NCBI GenBank assembly: GCA_008933995.1
Contig: WARS01000645.1
Coordinates: 992,001-1,056,000 of the forward strand
Reading direction: 5' to 3'
DNA length: 64,000 nt
From: Datnioides undecimradiatus
Taxonomy: Eukaryota; Chordata; Actinopteri; Lobotiformes; Datnioididae
Each line of letters begins with the position of its first letter. Within the stretch, counting starts at the first letter, position 1. The notes beneath the pieces are model-generated. The model saw only the letters and a list, made by a program, of their open reading frames with translations. It did no database searches and was not told the origin of the DNA. Positions 41,101 through 50,100 of the stretch are shown here, one piece after another. The position numbers and the translations under genes were made by a program.

Positions 41101-44100
41101 TCTCGTTTTATCCTCCCCTCCTTTCCATTCTCAGAGCGGCTGGAGCCAGAGGCCTCGGTGACGGTTTCCATGGGTATTGACTTCAGCGACTCGACACAAG
41201 CAGCCAACTTCCAGTTGTGGTAAGACAACCTGACATCCTCTCATATCAAGTCAGGCTTATTTTCCCTCTCTCTCTCTCTGACGTTCATTTGTACATCTCT
41301 TTCACTCCCTTTCTCTGCTACTGCTTTCATTCTGTGTCTTAGGATTCATCTTCACATCTCCCTCAAGTGTCTCTTTCTCTTACATTCATTTGCATCTTAC
41401 CTTACCTTTTTCCTCCCTCATTTGTTCTTTGTTAATTCTCCTTTTCCGTCCCGCTCTGTGCCAGCACTCCCAGGTGAGACATCAGCCACAATTGATCCAG
41501 GTTCACTGGGATAACAATTATTCCTCCAGTAATCAGCCCTGGCCCAAATCAACCTGCTGAATGCCATTGGCACCACTGCTCAGCTGATCAATAACCTTAT
41601 CAGAAAATCTGTCCAGGGTGGGGGAAATCAATCTTGGCCCAAAATGCCATTCACAGAGCGTGATTTGCAAGGCAATCACGAAAGAAACATTTAATACACA
41701 CAAGTGCACAAAACACTCTCACCATACCCCTCACCATCATCGGCTCGTTCAGATGAATTTGAATTTCAAACAAGGTTTAGGTTTATGTTAAGGTGGCATC
41801 GAGTCCTAATTTACAAGATTCCTGCTTAACTCTTTATGTTAGACACCCTGTAAGGGAGTGCCCCTTTCTTTACTGGTGTTTTCCTCCCTCAGCACCAAGG
41901 AGGACCAGTTCAGTGTGTCCATCCAGCCTGCTGTGGGAGAACTACTAATGCCCAGTACCATGACAGAACAAGACTTCTGCAAGGAGCAAGGTGAGTTAAT
42001 TAACATCATGGTTTGCATATTAAAAAAAATAAATTTAAGCTTCTGAGTAATTGCTTTTACCATAAGTACATGACTACAATGTATATCTATTACTATTAAA
42101 ATGTTACTGGAAAATGACTGAAGTATTAAGGTAATAATTACAGAGTCACTGCAGTGTTTGACAAAGTTTAGGAAACTATATTGTTGTTTACTTAGTAAAA
42201 AATAAGTATTGTCATGTATTATTTTCACAAATTAACAGCTGCTGGTAACATTATGTCGCCCATTTATTCTTACAGAACACATGACTGTTTGAAAATTACT
42301 GACAAATATGTAGTCCATATGTTTTGCCTTAGTATATACAGCAGTGGTCAACGTAGTATTGACTCAAAGTGAAGGCCAGTTCAGAGTGAAGATCCATGAC
42401 AAGACGAGTTGAAACTTTAATACAGTTGATACCCACTGCGACGAGAACGGACGGTGTATCGTTTCCATAGCAACAACTCTGCTTTAAACTTTGGCTTTTT
42501 CCAGCTTTATGTGCAGCTGGTTATAATTAATAACATTGTGGAATTTGTGTTATTATAGTAATAGTGATGTTACTTGCTCCAGTTGTACTCTGCTGTTGAT
42601 AAAATAGCAAAAATGTAAAATAAACAAAATGATTGAGGTGTGGAGGCATCCATAGGCGCTTCAACTAAATACCTAGAGACAGGGGATCTTTCAGTTTCTC
42701 CTCTGTCCAGCAGCTCTGTCATTTAAAGGAGTTGGTGTCTTCTGACCAACTGACTGACTTTGCTGTAAACTGATGTGCCCTGTGTTGTAAAACTGAAAAC
42801 TTGTCAAGCTGAGTCACAGTAGATGTCATCAGCTGGCTTGACTTGAGCTGACACAGAGCAGTTCACACCACTGCAAATGTTCTAAAACTGTATTGCCTCA
42901 TGTTGTTGATGTTCTAAACTTGGCTAAATGAATATAACCTGACCTGTACTCCAATACTGGAAGACATATTCTACAAAATGATAAAGGCTAAACTGGCAGT
43001 GCATAAATGAATGTCACCTGTCGCTGCACCCCTTTAATGTGTTTTTGGACAACACTGGAGCCCAATGGAGCTTAGATATAGCACACTGTTAATACACATG
43101 CTAGAAGGATTAATTATGGGATTTGTTTACAATAATAAAATATAGAAAAGCATTACAGCTACTCTTTAAAAGGGATACACTTGTTCCAGATGAGGTTGCA
43201 GCCGTTGAAAATACATTTTTCAGACCAAATGATGATTTAATTTTAGGGCTTATGATGAAGGCAGAGTCTGTTCTTCTCTTTTTAATGGGTGAAGTCTAAA
43301 CGATGCCTATAAAATCCAAGTAGCCTGCTTCTAGCAGACATTTCCTCACCTGTGTCATTAAGGTACGGTGCCTGCCTCTTATGAAGCACTTAATGCTGTC
43401 TCCGACATAAACATACTAAGCGTAAACACGCACATACACACACACCTGCAGAGCTAAATGCTGTGGCAGCTTTTGAGAGCTGAGAGCGTACCCATATCTA
43501 AGCCATCAGTGTGCTCTTAAGTGCCTGCTAAATGCTGCTTCTGCCTTAATTAATCTTCATTCTCTGTGTTTTGAGCTCTGCTGAATACACCTTGCTCTCA
43601 GATGAAAAAAAGGGATTGAACAGAGCAGAGCAACTTGCTTTGCTGGACCTTTCTCTCTCTAGCAAATTGCTGCTTTATACCAATTGAGTGAAGTTAATTA
43701 ATTCTTTCAGTCAACAGGTTTTCATTATATTTACCTTTAAGACGTCTTTTATTTCTACCTAACTTGTGCATACTTATCTCCATTCTTTCTTTCAAATCCT
43801 TGGTCATTACTAAATGCACATAAACTGGCCCTTAGCTTTGAATTGGGAGCCTTTTCAACTCTTTTTGCATTATTAGAGAATGTACCTTTTATGGTTAAGC
43901 TTTCCCCATTTTAGTTACCATTAAAAACTATTTAATCTTATTGTTCATCACTGTGGATCCCAAAGCCTGATCCTAAAATACACCACATACAGCAAGTTAA
44001 TGGACATTTTAGATGAACTCGTGGAATAACAGTTCAAAATGTGTCTATTTGGAATGGGACGTTTGCTTTGCCACGGCAAAGCTTTCTTTGTTTCATTGAC

Positions 44101-47100
44101 CTGCAGATATATTGTGCAAGTTTTAGACCCAACAACACATATTTCCTTCTTGAGTAGTAAGATAACACTTTATATAATATAACAAACAATATAAACAATA
44201 TAAAACTTTACAGTCATCACATAATTTAGCTTCTCCTTGTTCCTCTTTGATGCCTAAACATTTTTGCATCCTCTCAGGTAAACTCCTGGGCATGAACGAG
44301 ACCTCAGTAACCATCACCATGGCAACAGCAAACACCTCCAGCCAGGCCATCAGCAAGCAGGTCCTGTCTGCGGCAAACGTAGGGGTGGTTTCATCCAGCC
44401 AGAACAACTTCCACAGGTGAAATGTCGAGAATTCAGATCAGTCTGTTCACAAAATGTCTTATGTAAGAACTGTGATGTTTGTCTTAGTTCTTATTGTTTA
44501 AGAAAATAATGTTTTGTGGGTGTTTTTTTCATTATAGTAGAAATATGTAGGCCTAGACCTAAACATCGCTAAACGATCTAAAGACAAATGCTCTGCAAAT
44601 TATAATGCAGGATTCAAACTCACACATCTCTGTTTTCATGTGAAAAGGAGAGGCTGACCTGCTGAGTCATCCAGTCACTTTACACCAAGACCTAATATGA
44701 CCTTTATTTTAATTTCTTCAAATGTTCAAATATTTAACACAGATGTTAATGGCTTCAGTTTAAGTTTTTAAAGGTCATTCGTGTTAACTGAAATACAGTT
44801 TTGTCTCTAACCATACAGCTTGATTTATACGTTTGTAATAATTTAAAAGGTTTAAAAAGATGAATATGCTCTGTTTTATTACTGCAAACATAAAATCATC
44901 CTAATTTCAGCTTCTTGTGAATGTGCTGCTGTTGGTTACTATAAACTACAAAATCTACTGATACCACTCTCATTTTAGTGCTTTAAGCAGAAGGCTACAC
45001 CCGGCTGTTTTAGTTTAGCTTAGCATTACCACTGTAAACCACAATAAACAGTCTGTCCATCCAGCACCTATAAAGGGTACTGCGACATTAGCATTAAGCT
45101 GAAAGCTACTTAACAGCAGTACTATTTGTGGCAACGCCCAAAGCAAGACAATGATTACTCAAGTTGTCAGGGTTTAGTTTCCACCAGATGTAACATGTAA
45201 TAAATCTGTCATTTAGATTTCATTTTCAAGGTATACATGATTACATTTGAAATAATATGAGATACTAAGTAACAGTAATGTATATTAGGTTACAAAACAT
45301 AATGTGAAATGCAGAAATAAATATTAAATTTAAGAAAACCTCAGTTATAACAGGTACGTTTAAACCATTAAACTTTAAGTCAGTGTTACTTTCATGTGAG
45401 AAATCTGCTTTATATTTAATGCAATTCCACAAAAATGTAACATTTGTAAACAGCAAAAAAACAAAATTTCAGATCCCAAAACTGGTTTTGTGAATAACAT
45501 AAAAATTCATATGTGGTTTGAGAGTGCCTGCGTACATGTGCTTGCTATAATTCTGTTTTATGTGGAGATTAGTTAAACAGTGTGTATGCGGAAATCATAG
45601 AGTGAAAGTGTCTGTGTGTCCCCAGCAGCCTCACACAGACATGCCAGGGGAATGCCCTGAGAAGCCTGGCTGTGTAATTGGTGTACACAGAGTGTGCTAA
45701 TGAGCTTCCTCCTCTGTCACGCACACCCGAACACCTGATAGATAATTACACCTCCCTCTCTCCCTCTGTTTCCTGCTCTGTCTCTCTTTCACTTCATCTC
45801 TGCAACCCCATCTGTCTCTCCTTCCACGCCGCTGTCTCTCTTTCACTTCCTCTTTGTCTTTCACTCCATCCCTCTGCGCCATGCTCTGTCCTCCTCCTGT
45901 TCGTCTCTCTCTGTCTATCTTTTGTTACCTTGCTCCGTTCAGACATCTCTCCACACCCCCGTCTCTTCATCTTTCAATGATCTTTTGCTGGTGATCATTT
46001 CTTTGTAGATTTAGGCTGAGATCGAGGAAAAATGTAGGAGACGGCAGATGAGTAGGGGACAGTGAGGAAGTCAGAGAGAGATGGTAGCACAAGGGCACAG
46101 AGAGCCGAAGAGTGAGTGAAAATCAATGTTAGCAAGTGGGAGAGGCCTGCATCCAATAAGCTCATGCTTCATTCAGAATAACCAATAGCTCAAATGACTC
46201 CACGCTATCAATCTCTGTTCTGCTTCTGTGACGGCTAAAAAGAAAGACAGTCTCCTAATGTCACCCACAGTCAAATAAAAACGAAGACTCTTGTCCGCTG
46301 GTGTCTTCATGATGACCGGCTCTTTCACTCTGAGGTCCATTTACTGGAGATGATGGAGTTCCTTGCTGTAAAAATCCTCAGTTCTGGTCTCCTGAAGACA
46401 TAACGGGCAGGTTTGACAGTCTCGATTTTGAGAAGTTGCTGCAAAGACGGCAGGATTCAGATAGCTTTCCAAATTCCTCTAAATAGTTTTGTTTGTAGGA
46501 TAGATGTGATGCCAGTGACTGAGTGGATTAATCAGTCAGCGGGCAACAATTTGCCTGTTGGATTTACCATTTTGAAGCAACGTGCCCTCAAAAATCACAG
46601 GCTTCAGATTCTTAAATGTGACTAAATTCTGAACTGAATATCATGATGGGAATTTTTCATTGCTTCCTATCAAAGACACAAAACTATGAACAAAGGCATT
46701 AGATTTTTTTGTAATTTACCATTCATCAACTGTTTTCACTGTACCCCTAACTTTACCCACATCCCAACTTTGGACTTCACTAGCATCTTAGAGAACAAAG
46801 GTGGTTTTATAATTGTGCCTAAAATTTCTTCTTATTATTGTCATTATTGAGTAATCTGTTGATTATTGTGTATGATTTATGTCAGAAAACAAAGATGATG
46901 TCTTCAAATATCCAAACAGACTCAAAAACATTCAGTTGCCATCAATCAAAACCTAGATCCTCGCATTTCTGGAGCCTGACCTTGAGAATATTTTGTCTTT
47001 TTGCTTGAGAGAAAGAAACTTTATAAATTAATTGTTGATGAAATGCATGCCAACAGATGAATCGTTTCAGCACTGGGATTTTTAGTTGTGGTGTTTTTGT

Positions 47101-50100
47101 GTGCGTGTGTGTCTCTGCTGTACATACTTTGAATAACACACACACCAGAGTGATCTATTTGATCGGATACACCCACTGAGAGATTATTTTGGAGGTCACT
47201 TGGCATTAAATGTGATGTGTGGTGTGACCCCCCCCCCCCAAAAAAAAGAGAAGTTCCTCTAATCTGGGGAAGACCACACAGACTACCTGCCCTCAGGCGG
47301 GAGTGGTGAGGAATGATATAGCTCAACACATATTGCCTTGTGCTTCAAAATGACCCCAGATACTTTGAGTTATATTATTGGGATTAACACAAAGCAACAG
47401 CCCGCCTTCCCCTCTGCACCTCTGCATCATGCACTCCCCTTGTTTATCAGCAGGGTGCAGCACTGCTTTTCCCAAACAGACGTCGAGGCCAAGCGGAGGG
47501 GGATGCCACTGAAACACAGAAATTGATTGCTGGAAAGGAGGATGGCAATAAATCAAGCAGGAAAGCAAATGTAGAAAACGCTGTTCTTGTTTATGTCTAA
47601 ACAGGCGGAATAGAATAAATGTGCTCTATTTTTCAGTCCGTTTGAAAGCAAATTTGATCGAATTTTGCATGCATTGCCAATCCCTCTGGTTAGAGCCTAA
47701 TTTTCAAAAAAAAACAAACCCTGCACCTTTTGATTTATAAGCTATGCTTTCTCTTTACTTTACACTTTGATATAATTAAATTATGTTTCTCTAAACACTG
47801 TGAATTCTCCTTTCTTCAGTGAAGTTGAATTCTTGTTCCTATTTAAAATTTAATTGACTATCATTTATAACCTGACTAATTAAACGTCTGGTCTCTCCAT
47901 TATAGATTGCTTTAGCCGACACTGTGGCTTATGATCTATCTTCAGGGGATGCTGTTGTACTGATGAAACTGTTGTAATGCAGGTTGTTTATAAACCACAA
48001 TGAAGATGCAGCATGCAGTCACATTCACAGTTAAACCCAGCTGGCGGCATCCTTGAATCCTCGTTGAGTTAAATTCTTGTCCCTCTCCTTCTCCAGCCCC
48101 TGTCGTCTTTTTGTCCTCTCCTTCTTGTCTCGTCCGTCTGCCCTTCGAGTACAGCGCTGCAGTTTGCAGTTTGGGCGAGCTCTGGAGATGTGTGGAGGGT
48201 TCCTGGTTCTAATTGGGGCTAATAGCTCTGGCCATCTGCCTGGTCTGATTCTGCTCACATGTGCTCAGCTCTGGTCTGGCCTCACTGACCACTCAGTTGA
48301 AGGACACTCCTCCACTTGTCCACCTGGCTGAGAACCAGGATGGAACAATAATCCCCAGCAGCAGCCACCATACTTTTGCACCCAGCTTTTCTGAGTTTCT
48401 GATTTCAGTGGAAACATCATGCCATGAAGGGTTTTTTTTGTTTGTTGGGATTTTTTTTTTTTTTTTTGCATCCAACCTGCTCAATTTCCAGAGTCAAAGC
48501 TGGCTGAATGTTTACTTAAGATGCAGGCTTGTGTATTCGCTGTGCGTTAAGTCCTGCATTGTTGGTTGCAGAATCCTCAGTGGCCTGTGCCCTCTCTGCA
48601 TGAGGGTGAATGTAAAGGTGAAGCCCGCTTTGTGTTTGCAGTGGCAGGGTGGAGAGAAGGCAGATGGCACACACAGGCTCTCTGCACTGAGGAGAATCAC
48701 AGATAATTGGAGAGTGATGCTTAGCCGCAGCCCTGCCGATCGATGCCAATCCGCCTGCTCTAAGTCCAGGGGTTATGCTTTGCTTTTCTTTCCATACGCT
48801 GCAATTAATCCAGTGTTTAGCCCAGTATGTGAAGAGTGCAGGAGAATACCAATGACCTGTTTAAGGCCTGCTTGTCCTTAATCTTTCCCTACTAGTACCT
48901 AAAAGTGCACTGATGTTGTATTTGATCTAGATGTAGAGCCGATCTTTGCACCTGAACATTCACACAAGCACAGTCAGCAAAGGGGCAATATTCAAAGCAA
49001 ATACGCTCAGAAATCAAACACAATCAAAACACACTCTTGTTTCTTTTATTGACTCTTATTACCACACATGAACAAAGGCCCGCAGCAGTGTCTCCTGAGA
49101 CGAAATGTAAGCAGCCTCAGGGTAGTGTTAACTGGCTGAGTAAATGATAGATTTATATCCTAAACCCATTAGCAAAGCCACAGGGACCACATAGACACCT
49201 TAAGCTGCTGACTGTGGGGACATGAAGACTGCTGAGGGAACCGGACAGGGGCCAGGCGCTCATGTTTACTTGATTCATGACTGTACACAAGAATTTGTTT
49301 TGGGTTTTTTTTTGCATAAATAAGATAGAAATGTTTCAAATGAATTAAGGAATGAATGAATTAATTATTGGACTGGGTATCCTGAATTCCCACAATTAGT
49401 CATTTCATTTGATCTGCAACCTCGAAATTATTTAAAGGAGTGAGAGCATAGCCAATAGGTTGGTATTTTTGAGAGAATTGAATCCTCTTCTTGAATGGCT
49501 TCTGTTTCCTGCTGAAGTGGCTAATATTTTAATTAAGCCTGAGGAGGACTCTCTCTCTCCTCCCTGAGAGCTCCCTGATAAACTCCCTCTCCTCTGTTGA
49601 TGGTAATTTAGCAGCTCCCCAGAGACGTACCCAGACACACTGGGTTTGTGAGCCAGCGCCGTTTCATTGTGTATGCACGTCCCCTCAGTGGCCCCCCTCC
49701 CCTCGTGGTCTTTAACGTGTGCGTGCTAATTGGTGGACGTGCTAGTCACTCCTGCCGCGCAGCACGTCGTCGCGGGGCTCTGTGACAGCGCCTGTCCAGA
49801 GGCCGTCCTGCAGGGGCTCTTCACAGGCTTTAGTCAGGCCTAAGTGGGGCTCTTTGTGGGCTGTTTGTCAGGCCTAAGCGGGCTGCTATGGGGGGTCTTT
49901 GTTGCAGGGATGTAGTGCTAAATGGAGGCAGATGGCTGGGAGTTAGCCACGTGAGGCTCAGAGATGCAGAGGTCCAGAGGGGCGCAGGAGAGGGGCTCAG
50001 CGTAGCTCTGTCACCCCTCAAAGAGGGTCATACTGGGTCATAGCCTCTGTCTGCCTCTTGTTAGCACTCTCAATGGGGACCATGTGTGCCCAGATTTGGC

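Larger units (their letters stand above)
38069..41134. other. intron 23 with mobile element copies and pyrimidine tracts
   Basis: Contains a short ATTA-rich repeat remnant (about 38680-38790), a T12 run near 39095, a full palindromic fish repeat (39960-40395) and CT-rich DNA (about 40670-40850 and 41030-41120). The 180-residue minus-strand frame at 38995-39537 crosses simple sequence and has no domain. I regard it as chance. Confidence 0.5.

Noticed and set aside
45697-45882. Arg/Glu-rich - strand frame
   Set aside because: It is the reverse of a CT-rich tract, so the repeated charged residues are a composition artefact.
48261-48881. 206-residue + strand open frame in intron 26
   Set aside because: Includes a poly-Phe run from a T homopolymer and no domain. 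More likely noncoding conserved sequence left open by chance.
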